Shown: positions 47,712-56,482 of the stretch, one piece after another | Layout of the letters: every line of letters starts with the position of its first letter | Position numbering within the stretch: position 1 is the first letter of the stretch | From: Sphingomonas aerolata | GTDB taxonomy: Bacteria; Pseudomonadota; Alphaproteobacteria; Sphingomonadales; Sphingomonadaceae | Reading direction: 5' to 3' | Assembly (NCBI RefSeq): GCF_003046295.1 | Contig: NZ_PZZN01000001.1 | Location: 764,812 to 828,811, forward strand | DNA: 64,000 nt | Notes under the pieces: model-generated | Told to the model about the DNA's origin: nothing | What the model saw: only the letters and a program-made list of their open reading frames with translations | Databases searched by the model: none | Position numbers and translations under genes: made by a program

Positions 47712-48778
47712 CCGACCGAAACGGCGCGACGCGGGACGAGCAGGCGCGCGCCCAGATAGGCGAGCGCCGGCTTTTCGACGTAACGGCGGACGACCTCCGC
47801 CACGATCAGCGCAGCCCCCACAATACCGACCGCTGCGGTCAGTCGCTCGGCGAGCGGCTGGCCCGCCATCAATCGAGAGAGCAGCATGACGACCGGCAGA
47901 TGCGTGGCATATAGCGGGAAGGAGATATTCCCCAGCCATGTCAGCACGCGCGACTGCTCTCGTTGCCCAAGTGCGCCGAGCAATACGATCATCGGGTTGG
48001 CGCACAGGATGTAGAAGAGCGACAGCGGGATGCCAAACCAGGAGACGCCGGGCACGATCATCGGAAAGAGGAGTGCGGCGATCAGGATCACGGGCGCAAC
48101 ATCCGCCTTCACGCGACGCGCCTCGTAGATCCGGTATGCGACCACCCCCATGCAGAAGGACGCCAAGGCCCTGACCGTCGTTGGCACGATCATATCGACC
48201 GACTGATAAAAGAAATGGACGCTATTATGGTCGATGGCGATCCAGGTGATCGCGACCGAAAGGACGAAGGCGATCGTGATCAGCCCGCGATTGCCGAGGG
48301 CCTTGACGGAAATCGCCCAAAGCACATTGACGAGGATCTCGGCAAAAAGCGACCAATAGACGCCGTTGAACCAGACCAGATTCTGCCCCTCGAGACGCGG
48401 CAGGACGACGAGGGACAGGGCAAACGCCCGATAGGCGGATGACGCCCCCGGACCGCCCGCCATGCCGAGCGCTACGAGCAAGGCCGCCACCGATCCGGCG
48501 AGCACGCTTGGCCAGAGCCGAACCACCCGTGACATCAGAAAGCGCGCCAGCTCACCGCCGTTCTCGCGCAACCGCCGCTCATGCGCGAAGGCGAGGACGA
48601 AACCGCTAAGACACAGAAAAAAGTCCACCGCGATATTGCCATGGACCGTCATTCCGCTCGGGAACTTCAGGAAGATACCGATATGGTATGCCACGACCAT
48701 CAGCGCCGCGACCCCCCTCAACCCATCCAATGCGACAAAGCGACGTTTCGAGTGTTCGGCGGCCCGGACAGGCTGCAT
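47708..48778 (-). CDS. Acyltransferase 3 family membrane protein
   Basis: 356 residues from ATG 48778; ATG 48784 is also in frame, but the GGGGGA ribosome-binding stretch is spaced for 48778. About ten membrane helices. Family marks: RFVALDGLRGVAALMVVAYHIG with the catalytic His, DFFLCLSGFVLAFAHERR, VYWSLFAEILVNV and a C-terminal NISFPLYATHLPVVML. These enzymes O-acylate (acetylate or succinylate) surface polysaccharides and glycolipids. The convergent glycosyltransferase is a natural partner (inference). Confidence 0.9.
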   Translation of the reverse strand: MQPVRAAEHSKRRFVALDGLRGVAALMVVAYHIGIFLKFPSGMTVHGNIAVDFFLCLSGFVLAFAHERRLRENGGELARFLMSRVVRLWPSVLAGSVAALLVALGMAGGPGASSAYRAFALSLVVLPRLEGQNLVWFNGVYWSLFAEILVNVLWAISVKALGNRGLITIAFVLSVAITWIAIDHNSVHFFYQSVDMIVPTTVRALASFCMGVVAYRIYEARRVKADVAPVILIAALLFPMIVPGVSWFGIPLSLFYILCANPMIVLLGALGQREQSRVLTWLGNISFPLYATHLPVVMLLSRLMAGQPLAERLTAAVGIVGAALIVAEVVRRYVEKPALAYLGARLLVPRRAVSVG

Positions 48779-49080
48779 ATACATTCCCCCAGCGCTTATC
48801 CCGATTAAGCGGGGCAAAACACGAATATCGGGAGAACTGTCGGGGGCATCGACAGACAAGTCTATCGTGTTTTTTGACCAAGACCGTCCCAGGTCGACAT
48901 GATTTCGACGGCTTTACTATTCTGGCGTTCTGATGTTCGCTCGCGCATGACCGCAGAGTGCCTGATCTTCGTTAGCGGCGTGGATCGGATATGGGGCATT
49001 TCCCGCCAGTAGGGCCCGCGTGCGCGCCATAGCTTGCCCCTCCCCGGCAATGCCGGGGAGGGCGCGGTCGAGGACAGCTG
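48779..49080. other. 302-bp gap between the acyltransferase and mqo genes
   Basis: AT-richer near the acyltransferase start, where its promoter must lie (48790-48950); a T-rich TGTTTTTTGACC run is at 48869-48880. The mqo-proximal end holds the hairpin at 49038-49062. No tRNA 3' fragment or attachment-site repeat was found. Confidence 0.5.
49038..49062 (-). terminator. Hairpin after mqo
   Basis: CCCTCCCCGGC-AAT-GCCGGGGAGGG is an 11-bp perfect stem beginning 18 bp after the mqo stop. There is no T-run, so termination would need help, but the stem is very stable. Confidence 0.5.
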
Positions 49081-50814
49081 TCAGAGGGCGAGGTCGGGGC
49101 TGCGGTCCGGCTTGACGCGCATCGCGGCGGGCCGGGGCTTGGTCGCGACATGGACCACCGGCGAGGCGATGGCGAGTTGCAGCGTCTCGGCGGTATTGCC
49201 CCAGTGATCGGCGAGCAGTTCGGGATGCTCGTTGAGCTTGATGCCGTAGCTCGGCACGATCTCGCGGATCTTGGCCTGCCAGCCGGCGGTCGACAGCCGG
49301 TTCGGAAACACCTTCTTAAGCAGGTCGAGCATGATCGACGGCGCGGTAGACGCACCGGGCGACGCGCCGAGCAGCGCCGCGATCGAGCCGTCCTTCGACG
49401 CAACGATCTCGGTGCCCAGCTTCAGCACGCCGCCCTTTTCAGGATCGCGCTTGATGATCTGCACGCGCTGGCCCGCCTGCCACAGGCGCCAGTCGCCGTC
49501 CTTGGCGCCGGGGAAATATTCGCGCAGCGCCTCCATCCGGTCGGCATCCGACATGATCAGCTGCCCCGCGAGATATTCGACCAGCGCGAAATCGTCCCAG
49601 CCGACCGCGACCATCGGCCGGAAATTGTCGATCGTCACCGATGCAGGCAGATCGAAATAGGACCCCTGCTTCAGGAACTTGGTCGAGAAGGTCGCGAACG
49701 GTCCAAACAGCAGCGCCTGCTTGCCGTCGAGATAGCGGGTGTCGAGATGCGGGACCGACATGGGCGGTGAGCCGACCGCAGCCTTGCCGTAGACCTTGGC
49801 GAGATGGCGGTGCGTGATCTCGGGCTTGTCCGCGACCAGGAAGGAGCCGCCGACCGGGAAGCCGGCATAGTCGTCCGCCTCGGGGATGCCCGACTTCTGC
49901 AGGATCGGCAGTGCGCCGCCACCCGCGCCGGCAAAGACGAAGCGCGCATTGATGACCTGCTTGTCGTCGGTCTTCATGTCGCGCGCGGTGACTTCCCAGC
50001 CGCCCTTGGCATTGCGCTCGAGCGAACGAACCTCATGCCCCGTCGTCAGCGTGAAATTCGCCTGCTTGTCGAGCGCGGCGATATATTGCCGCGTCACCGC
50101 ACCCCAGTCGCAATCCGTGCCGAGCGGCGAGCGGGTCGCTGCAAGCGGCAGCGCCGGATCGCGGCCCTGCATCATCAGCGGCACCCATTTGGCGATCTGG
50201 GCGCGGTCGGTGGAGAACTCCATGCCCGAGAAGAGCGGACTGGCGCCCAGCGCTTCCCAGCGCTTGCGCAGGAAGGCGACATTGGCGTCGCCCCAGACGA
50301 GGTTCATGTGCGGGGTCGAGTTGATGAACGTCCGCGGTGCGCCGAGCATGCCGGCCTTGACCTGGTGGCTGAGAAACTGGCGCGTGACCTGGAACTGCTC
50401 GTTGATCTCGACCGCCTTGGCGATCTCGACACGGCCGTCGGCCGCATTGACCGGCGTGTAGTTGAGTTCACACAGCGCCGAATGGCCGGTGCCCGCGTTG
50501 TTCCAGCCGCCCGAGCTCTCTTCGGCGACCTTGTCGAGCCGCTCGACCAGCTCGATCGTCCAGCTCGGCTCGAGCTGGCGCAGCAGCACGGCGAGCGTCG
50601 CGCTCATGATGCCGCCGCCGATCAGCAGCACGTCGACCGAGCGTTCCGTCGTCGCGGCCTGCGCCGACGACAGGGGGACCATGGCGGAGGACCCCGCGAC
50701 GCCCGCAACGATCGCCGAGCCTAGAAGATTGCGGCGCGTTACGCCCGTGCCGGCCGCCGGAGCGTCGCCTGACTGCTCGGCGGTCCGCGTGTCGTCGTTC
50801 GATCCAATTCGCAC
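49081..50814 (-). CDS. mqo: Malate:quinone oxidoreductase with twin-arginine-type leader
   Basis: 577 residues from GTG 50814 (AAAAAGGC upstream), against about 500-548 for other Mqo. An N-terminal extension of about 55 residues contains TRRNLLGSAIVAGVAG, a twin-arginine-like motif followed by a hydrophobic stretch and an ASAQAA-type cut site. The Mqo core starts with VDVLLIGGGIMSATLAVLL (FAD site) and continues with SSGGWNNAGTGHSALCELNYTP and the C-terminal LLGASPGASTAPSIMLDLL. It oxidises malate to oxaloacetate and reduces ubiquinone. E. coli Mqo also starts with a leader-like segment, so the trait is not unique, but the twin Arg is notable. Confidence 0.93.
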   Translation of the reverse strand: MRIGSNDDTRTAEQSGDAPAAGTGVTRRNLLGSAIVAGVAGSSAMVPLSSAQAATTERSVDVLLIGGGIMSATLAVLLRQLEPSWTIELVERLDKVAEESSGGWNNAGTGHSALCELNYTPVNAADGRVEIAKAVEINEQFQVTRQFLSHQVKAGMLGAPRTFINSTPHMNLVWGDANVAFLRKRWEALGASPLFSGMEFSTDRAQIAKWVPLMMQGRDPALPLAATRSPLGTDCDWGAVTRQYIAALDKQANFTLTTGHEVRSLERNAKGGWEVTARDMKTDDKQVINARFVFAGAGGGALPILQKSGIPEADDYAGFPVGGSFLVADKPEITHRHLAKVYGKAAVGSPPMSVPHLDTRYLDGKQALLFGPFATFSTKFLKQGSYFDLPASVTIDNFRPMVAVGWDDFALVEYLAGQLIMSDADRMEALREYFPGAKDGDWRLWQAGQRVQIIKRDPEKGGVLKLGTEIVASKDGSIAALLGASPGASTAPSIMLDLLKKVFPNRLSTAGWQAKIREIVPSYGIKLNEHPELLADHWGNTAETLQLAIASPVVHVATKPRPAAMRVKPDRSPDLAL

Positions 50815-51218
50815 TATGATGCCTTTTTCGTTACCGCCTGCCCGCCCCCGATCCCGGCCCCCGAGGGGCGGAGACGGCTAAGGGCGCATCGCCGGATGAT
50901 GGATGGGCTGCGCAGGATCGGCCGAAAGACGCACAGAAGCGATCGACCGAGCACAACCGTTGCTCAAAGTCCTCGCCCATTTGCCGGAATTTATTGGGAG
51001 GCCCGCAAACCAGTAAAATTGACGGGTATCCGAGACTTACATGCCATCGCAGGCGCAATTTTTCAAGCTTTGGATGGCGGATGGCCGGATCGGGGCCCGC
51101 CATGCGCGCCGGATCGAGCCGTGCGGCAGCGGCCGCGAAGACGCCCGGTCGGCGCCGGCCGCAGGCATCTTGTTCGTTCGTCCGTCAAGCTCGACCGGTC
51201 ACCCGGCCGGCATGAGGA
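50815..51218. other. 404-bp gap between mqo and the MarR-like gene
   Basis: No gene is convincing. It must carry the mqo promoter (minus strand), but no clear core element was found. At 51071-51103, the minus strand spells MAGPDPAIRHP, which I recall as a spurious-ORF signature of alphaproteobacterial intergenic repeats, so this part may be a degraded repeat. 50961-51060 is AT-richer. Small dyads with GCCGGC cores occur near 51155 and 51195. Confidence 0.5.
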
Positions 51219-51632
51219 TCAGCAATCCACCAGACCCGCGAGCAGATCGCTCATCCGCTGACGCCCGACGACCGACAGCTGGATATGCGATCGTCGACCG
51301 TCATTCTTGTCGCGGGTCCGCAGGACGAGACCCGCCTCCTGCAGGATCGCAAGGTAGCGCAGCGCCGTCGCCGAGGGCGCCCGCGCGCCGATGCACACCG
51401 CGGACACGCTGAGCTGACGCCCCTCGTGATGCGAGATGAACAGGTCGAGCAGCATGTCCCAGGCGGGTTCGGAGAACAGGTCCGCACCGAATGCCGCGTC
51501 GCGCTGGCGACGCAGTTCGTACAGATGCTTGGCAGCGCTCACCAGGCGGGCGGGATCGACGGCGGCGGGTGCAAGAGCCGGCCCGGGCCGTGCGCCGTTC
51601 AAGAGTCGCATGAAAGGAATGGCATAAGACAT
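51219..51632 (-). CDS. MarR-like winged-helix protein
   Basis: 137 residues. Winged helix from about 45 to 130: EPAWDMLLDLFISHHEGRQLSVSAVCIGARAPSATALRYLAILQEAGLVLRT is the MarR-style recognition helix with the following wing DKNDGRRSHIQLSVVGRQRM. The N-terminal 40 residues are variable. It is the third gene of an operon with the LuxR-HTH membrane regulator and the small membrane protein (20-bp gap). The target is unknown; the protein has no obvious ligand pocket residues. Confidence 0.75.
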   Translation of the reverse strand: MSYAIPFMRLLNGARPGPALAPAAVDPARLVSAAKHLYELRRQRDAAFGADLFSEPAWDMLLDLFISHHEGRQLSVSAVCIGARAPSATALRYLAILQEAGLVLRTRDKNDGRRSHIQLSVVGRQRMSDLLAGLVDC

Positions 51633-51652
51633 TTAAAGCCTCAGATGCAGGG

Positions 51653-52111
51653 CTAAGGAAGGGTCGGGTCCTGGCGGCTCCAGTCGAGATCCCAGCCTCG
51701 CGACCGGACCCGTCTGGCATGCCGCATCGTTCCGACGGCGAGCAGCAGGACGATGGGGTAGCTCCACATGACCGACAGGACCGCATAAGCGAGCCGGATC
51801 ACGTCGGGGTTGATCGCCCGGGCCAGATGCGCCCCGGTCCCCAGTGCATGGAGCGCGGTGACCCAGGCCGGCCAGAACCGATCGGCGTGCAGCGTGATGG
51901 CGATCATCACGCCGAGCAGGACGATGTCGACGGTCATGATACCGATCTCGACGTCGACGAACTCGCCTGCGCCAAGCTGGTGAAACATCCGCGTGGCCAG
52001 TGCCGCGAGCAGCAGGGCAAGCCCGGTCAGCCGCTCGGGGGCACCGCCACGCCAGAATGCATAGCCGGTCGCCGCCAGTTGCAGCGCGTTGAAGATCCAG
52101 ACGCGGTCCAC
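51653..52111 (-). CDS. Hypothetical integral membrane protein, 152 residues
   Basis: Not recognised. From GTG 52111, four hydrophobic segments (about 4-22, 27-42, 55-75, 105-127) fill most of the protein. A conserved-looking core LATRMFHQLGAGEFVDVEIGIMTVDIVLLGVMIAITLHADRFWP lies in the middle, and the tail is Arg-rich (MRHARRVRSRGWDLDW), which suggests a cytoplasmic end. It is sandwiched between the LuxR-HTH protein (33-bp gap) and the MarR-like protein (20-bp gap), so it is likely part of the same signalling unit. Confidence 0.65.
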   Translation of the reverse strand: MDRVWIFNALQLAATGYAFWRGGAPERLTGLALLLAALATRMFHQLGAGEFVDVEIGIMTVDIVLLGVMIAITLHADRFWPAWVTALHALGTGAHLARAINPDVIRLAYAVLSVMWSYPIVLLLAVGTMRHARRVRSRGWDLDWSRQDPTLP

Positions 52112-52144
52112 GTTATCGGGTCAAGCGATCCACCGGCCGCGTCG

Positions 52145-53158
52145 TCAGGCGGCAACGACGAGGTGCAGTCGCGCATCGTCGCGCAAAGCCCCTTCGTTGG
52201 GCGGACACTCGCCCTCGTCACCATAGGCATAAAAGGCACCGAGGCCGATTTCGCTGCGTACCGCGACCAGCGCCCGGTGCGCGTCGACGAAGCGCTGGCG
52301 GGCCTTGATCAGATCGGACGATGCATCCGCGACGAGTTGCAGCGCGGCGATCCCGGTCGCGACCGGCAATCTTGCCGCCGCACGCTGCTGCAACAAGGTC
52401 GCGACGCAGGAAGCAGCGAGCGACGCGGCCTGGTCGACCGCTGCCTCTGCCTTCAGAAAGTCCGCGGTAACCCTGTCGGTTGCCTGACGACGTTCCTTCA
52501 ACATGTCGAATTCCCCACCCCAGCGCGACGAATGCTCAACCCGGGGAGAGGCGGCGCTGCCGCGAACCTGCCTGAACAGGCTCGTCATGGTCATCGTCAT
52601 CGTCACCAGCGCCACCGTGGTGATCGCCAGCAACGCCATGAGCCCGACCAGTCGGATCAGCCTGTCCCCCTTGGACAGGCGGTTCCGCGCCGCTCCCTCC
52701 GGTCCGCCTCCGGGCGTCATCCCCATGAAGCGGCGGACGAGCCCCCATGGATCGTCCTGGCCGACCTGTGGCGGATGCGACGGCGCGCGCGCTACGTCGA
52801 TTGGTTCGGATGGGAGCCGATCATACGTCGCGACCAGCAGGTCGGACGACGGCGTTGGCGACGTCCCGTCCTCCGTCCTGTCGTTCGCAGCGCGGGGCGC
52901 GGGCGTGGCGGAGGGCATGACGCGGGGCTCTGCGGGCGCGTCGATATCCCCGGCGGTTTCGTGCCGTTGCAACAGCCGCGCAGCCTCGAACCGCGACCCC
53001 GCGCCCAGCACCTGAACCGCGCGTTCGATCCGCTTGTCGATCGCCGACGGCGACACGCCGAGCAGCGCTGCGATCTCCTTCGAATTGTGATGCGTCAGGA
53101 CCAGTCGAAGACAGGCCCGTTGCGCTTCGGTCAGGAGATCAATGCGGCTGGCAGACAT
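52145..53158 (-). CDS. Membrane-tethered LuxR-type helix-turn-helix protein
   Basis: 337 residues. N-terminal LuxR/sigma-region-4-like HTH (about 8-63, LTEAQRACLRLVLTHHNSKEIAALLG, VSPSAIDKRIERAVQVLG). Then a Pro/Ala-rich linker (about 68-165), one transmembrane helix (about 168-195, LIRLVGLMALLAITTVALVTM) and a helical C-terminal part (about 205-330), expected in the periplasm. No receiver domain. This is the ToxR/CadC-like one-component layout: an extracytoplasmic signal reaching a cytoplasmic DNA-binding domain. First gene of a three-gene minus-strand operon. Confidence 0.78.
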   Translation of the reverse strand: MSASRIDLLTEAQRACLRLVLTHHNSKEIAALLGVSPSAIDKRIERAVQVLGAGSRFEAARLLQRHETAGDIDAPAEPRVMPSATPAPRAANDRTEDGTSPTPSSDLLVATYDRLPSEPIDVARAPSHPPQVGQDDPWGLVRRFMGMTPGGGPEGAARNRLSKGDRLIRLVGLMALLAITTVALVTMTMTMTSLFRQVRGSAASPRVEHSSRWGGEFDMLKERRQATDRVTADFLKAEAAVDQAASLAASCVATLLQQRAAARLPVATGIAALQLVADASSDLIKARQRFVDAHRALVAVRSEIGLGAFYAYGDEGECPPNEGALRDDARLHLVVAA

Positions 53159-53346
53159 AGACCTACATTAACCGCAATTCCGCGGTTAGGCATCCCTGTT
53201 TGAGGCGCGCCGAATGCCGTCGCGGGACGCGTTTTCGCGCATAATGTCCGCACGACATCCCGGCACAGATCTGAAGGTTGTGAGGTTCGCGCCTGGCCTT
53301 GCTACCGGCGAAGGACCAAAGCTTGGACGGTGATACCGCAAAGCTT

Positions 53347-53433
53347 TGGTGGACAGGGCTGGATTCGAACCAGCGTACGGGAAACCCGGGCAGATTTACA
53401 GTCTGCTGCCTTTAACCACTCGGCCACCTGTCC
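53347..53433 (-). tRNA. tRNA-Tyr (anticodon GTA)
   Basis: Minus-strand cloverleaf with long variable arm, 87 nt including encoded CCA (53349-53347). Acceptor stem GGACAGG/CCTGTCC, D-arm GGCCGAGTGGTTAAAGGC, anticodon arm GCAGACTGTAAATCTGC (GTA at 53399-53397), T-arm CTGG-TTCGAAT-CCAG. The variable arm CCGGGTTTCCCGTACG is as expected for a class II tRNA. Confidence 0.96.
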
Positions 53434-53559
53434 AAAGGGGCCACTCTTTCGAGCGAGGCGGCTCAATGGCGAAGCTTGTCGGTGCTGTCAACGCGGGTTG
53501 CGCCAACTTCCGCCCCCGCATAGCCTTTCATGCATAAAAAATTGCCCAGGGGGACCTTC

Positions 53560-55209
53560 ATGCACCAATCGCGTCCGTGCCGACTTGCCATTTTCGCCGC
53601 AACCGTAACGATCATCGCGCTCAGCCCCGCGGCCGCCAAGGAGCGTGGCGGCACCGCAAAGCCTGATCAACCCATGGTCAACCGCATCATCGACGAAGGG
53701 ACCAACCACAGCCAGGTCATGGTGACCGTCCAGCATCTGACCGACGTGATCGGCCCGCGGCTCACCAATTCGCCGTCGATGCGCACGGCCGAGGCATGGA
53801 CGCAGCGCCGCTTCGCCGACTGGGGCCTCACGAATGTCCACAAGGAAGGGTTCGCATTCGGTCGAGGCTGGTCGATCGAACGGTCGAGCGTGCGGATGAC
53901 GACCCCGCGGGTGGTGCAGCTGACCGCGATTCCCATTGCCTGGACTCCCGGCACGAACGGCACCGCGCTGAGCGCGGCCGTGATCGTCGCACCGATGGCG
54001 CGCGAGCGCGACTTCGCGAAATGGCGCGGCAAGCTCAGCGGCAAGATCGTGATGCTCACGCGGCCCGGCACCGGTGACGAACCTGCCGAGCCCGCCTTCA
54101 AGCGGCTGAGCGGCGAGGATATCGCGAGGCTCGACCGGTTTCAGCAGCCGAATTACGACCCCGATGCCGCCGACCGCCGGATGAAGCGGCTCGATTTCTC
54201 GAAGAAACTCGATGCGTTCCTGAAAAGCGAAGGCGCGGTCGCGACCGCGACGATGGCCTATCACGACGGCAAGCTGGTCAGCGGCGAAGGCTATCTGTTC
54301 GGTGTCGGCGACACGCCTGCGCTGCCGGGCGTGCAGATCGCCGCGGAGGATTATCGACGCCTCGCGCGGCTCGCCAAGGCGGGCCCCGCCCCGACGCTCG
54401 AGATCGTCAGCGACGTCCGCTTCGACGACAGCGATGCGCAGGCGTACAACATCATCGCCGACATTCCCGGGACCGATCCGAAGGCCGGCTATGTCATGGC
54501 GGGCGCGCATCTGGACAGCTGGGTCGCTGCGGACGGTGCCGCGGACAATGCGGCGGGCTCGGCGATGATCATGGAGGCCGCACGGATCCTGGCCGCAACC
54601 GGCGTCCGCCCGAAGCGGACGATCCGGTTCGCGCTCTGGTCGGGCGAGGAGCAGGGCATTCTCGGTTCGATGGCCTATGTCACCCGCCATCTGGCGACCC
54701 GCGGCAGCCCCAACGACCCGCCGCAGACCGGCATGCAAAGCTATTACGGCTTTTCGCAGAAATGGCCGATCACCCCGCTGCCGGGTCATGCCGACCTCGC
54801 TGCCTATTTCAACATCGACAATGGCTCGGGCAAATTGCGCGGGCTCTATGCGGAGACCAACCCCGCAGTCGTACCGATCTTTCGCGACTGGCTCAGCCCG
54901 TTCGCGTCAATGGGCGCGTCGAACGTCGTCCTGCGGCCGACCGGCGGCACCGATCACGTCTTCCTGCAACAGGTCGGCGTGCCGGGGTTCCAGTTTATCC
55001 AGGATCCGCTCGATTATGGCAGCCGGATCCATCATACGTCGGCCGACACCTTCGATCACCTGAAGGCCGACGACATGCGCCAGGCGTCGATCGTGCTCGC
55101 ATCGGTGTTGCTCAGCGCGGCGAATGCGGACAAGGCGCTGCCACGCACGCCACTGCCGACCAAGCCGGTGGTGACCGACCCTTATGGATATAGCGATGAC
55201 GATGACTGA
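53560..55209 (+). CDS. Secreted M28 family metallopeptidase
   Basis: 549 residues. ATG 53560 with AGGGGG nine bases upstream is preferred over ATG 53530. A signal peptide (about 1-27, ending ALSPAAA) puts it in the periplasm. A PA-like inserted domain (about 130-225) precedes the Zn peptidase core: GAHLDSW (His-Asp), SGEEQGILGS (catalytic Glu pair), FNIDNGSG (Asp) and IHHTSADTFD (second His). Typical aminopeptidase or carboxypeptidase of the M28 group; which terminus it cuts is not decided. Ends in an acidic SDDDD tail. rlmB follows after 21 bp. Confidence 0.92.
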   Translation: MHQSRPCRLAIFAATVTIIALSPAAAKERGGTAKPDQPMVNRIIDEGTNHSQVMVTVQHLTDVIGPRLTNSPSMRTAEAWTQRRFADWGLTNVHKEGFAFGRGWSIERSSVRMTTPRVVQLTAIPIAWTPGTNGTALSAAVIVAPMARERDFAKWRGKLSGKIVMLTRPGTGDEPAEPAFKRLSGEDIARLDRFQQPNYDPDAADRRMKRLDFSKKLDAFLKSEGAVATATMAYHDGKLVSGEGYLFGVGDTPALPGVQIAAEDYRRLARLAKAGPAPTLEIVSDVRFDDSDAQAYNIIADIPGTDPKAGYVMAGAHLDSWVAADGAADNAAGSAMIMEAARILAATGVRPKRTIRFALWSGEEQGILGSMAYVTRHLATRGSPNDPPQTGMQSYYGFSQKWPITPLPGHADLAAYFNIDNGSGKLRGLYAETNPAVVPIFRDWLSPFASMGASNVVLRPTGGTDHVFLQQVGVPGFQFIQDPLDYGSRIHHTSADTFDHLKADDMRQASIVLASVLLSAANADKALPRTPLPTKPVVTDPYGYSDDDD

Positions 55210-55230
55210 TATGATGACGGGAGCGCTCTG

Positions 55231-55977
55231 ATGGCAGCACGCAAGGGCCATCGGCCGAGCAAGGCCCCCGCGGGGCGTCCGCGCTTCTGGGGCAAGCATG
55301 CGGTGGGCGCGGCGCTCGCCAATCCCGAACGCACGGTGCGCAAGATCATGGGCACGCGCGAGGCGCTGGCCGGGTTCGACCTGCCCGCCGCCGTGCCGGT
55401 GACCTTCGCCGAGGCCACCGATCTCGCGCGACTGGTGCCGGGCGACGCCCCGCATCAGGGCGTGGTGATCGAGGTCGAGCCGCTCGAGGACATGTGGCTC
55501 GCCGACCTGCTCGAGCATGGCAAGGACGACAACCGTCCGCTCGTCATCCTCGACGGCGTGACCGATCCGCACAATGTCGGCGCGATACTGCGCTCGGCGG
55601 CGGCGTTCGATGCGCTCGGCATCGTCACCCCCGACCGCAACGCACCACCCGAATCGGGCACGATCGCACGCGCGGCGTCGGGTGCGCTCGAGACGGTGCC
55701 GTGGATCCGCGTGGTCAATCTCGCCCGCGCGCTCGAGGAAATCGCCGCAGCCGGGTTCTGGCGGATCGGCCTCACCGGCCATGCGACACAGACGCTGTCC
55801 GACGCGATGGGGACGCAGCGCATCGCGATCGTGCTCGGTGCCGAGGGCGAGGGCATGCGCAAGAACACCGAGGATCACTGCGACGAACTCGCTAAGCTCC
55901 CCATCTCGGAAAAGGTCGAGAGCCTCAACGTCTCGAACGCCGCGGCGATCGCACTCTACGCGGTGACGACGCGCTAA
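55231..55977 (+). CDS. rlmB: 23S rRNA (guanosine2251-2'-O)-methyltransferase (TrmH family)
   Basis: 248 residues. N-terminal RNA-binding domain (GRPRFWGKHAVGAALANPER) and the SpoU-type knot with three motifs: LDGVTDPHNVGAILRSA, IVLGAEGEGM and LPISEKVESLNVSNAAAIALY. The Asn/Glu/Ser pattern fits RlmB/TrmH; RlmB is favoured by length and by the N-terminal domain. ATG 55231. Followed by a GC-rich hairpin. Confidence 0.9.
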   Translation: MAARKGHRPSKAPAGRPRFWGKHAVGAALANPERTVRKIMGTREALAGFDLPAAVPVTFAEATDLARLVPGDAPHQGVVIEVEPLEDMWLADLLEHGKDDNRPLVILDGVTDPHNVGAILRSAAAFDALGIVTPDRNAPPESGTIARAASGALETVPWIRVVNLARALEEIAAAGFWRIGLTGHATQTLSDAMGTQRIAIVLGAEGEGMRKNTEDHCDELAKLPISEKVESLNVSNAAAIALYAVTTR

Positions 55978-55984
55978 CTATCCC

Positions 55985-56045
55985 CCCTCTCCCCCCGGGG
56001 GAGAGGGAAGGGGCCCGCCGCGCAGCGGTGGGAAGGGTGAGGGGC
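55985..56045. repeat. GC-rich palindrome and following GGGGCCCGC tract between rlmB and ferredoxin
   Basis: CCCTCTCCCCC-C-GGGGGAGAGGG is an 11-bp arm palindrome with a one-base centre, followed by a G-rich tract with GCAGCGGTGGGAAGGGTG. This sequence type recurs downstream of genes in many G+C-rich proteobacteria and can act as a transcript end for both convergent genes. Confidence 0.6.
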
Positions 56046-56092
56046 GTGGGGCTCGAAACCCCCGCCCCAACCGCCCGTCCCAAGGGACCGGA

Positions 56093-56410
56093 TCAATCCT
56101 CGGCGGCGATCCGGACCTTCAAACCGTCGAGCGCGTCGGTCACGTCGATCTGGCACGACAGTCGCGAATAGTCGTCGCGGTCGCTGGTCGAATCGAGCAG
56201 GTCGTTCTCGTCCTCGCTCATCGGCTTGAGTTTGGCCGCAAATTCCGGGTCGACATGGACGTGGCAGGTGGCGCAGGAGCAGCAGCCGCCGCACAAAGCG
56301 AGGATCTCGTCGATCCCGGCGTCGCGGATGACTTCCATGACCGAAAGACCCGTTTCGCCCATGAGCTCGCGTTCTTCCCCGTCCCGCGTCACGACGATAA
56401 GCTTGGGCAT
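56093..56410 (-). CDS. 2Fe-2S ferredoxin, adrenodoxin/Fdx type
   Basis: 105 residues. Cluster ligands Cys40, Cys46, Cys49 and Cys86 ([14 protein letters not shown] and SCQIDV) give the CX5CX2C...C pattern of vertebrate-type ferredoxins. It carries electrons to P450s, hydroxylases or Fe-S assembly. Acidic overall, as usual. ATG 56410. Two extra Cys (43, 44) sit inside the loop. Confidence 0.92.
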   Translation of the reverse strand: MPKLIVVTRDGEERELMGETGLSVMEVIRDAGIDEILALCGGCCSCATCHVHVDPEFAAKLKPMSEDENDLLDSTSDRDDYSRLSCQIDVTDALDGLKVRIAAED

Positions 56411-56482
56411 GCTGTCCTCCGAAAAACCGTGCGCGGTCCATGCCGCGCGCCGCCGCCCCGATCAAGCTGCAAGGTTCGCGTC

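Noticed and set aside
48779..49080. Attachment-site copy of the tRNA-Gly 3' end
   Set aside because: No repeat of the TTCGATTCCCG or ACCCGCTCCA segments was found at the far end of the accessory patch.
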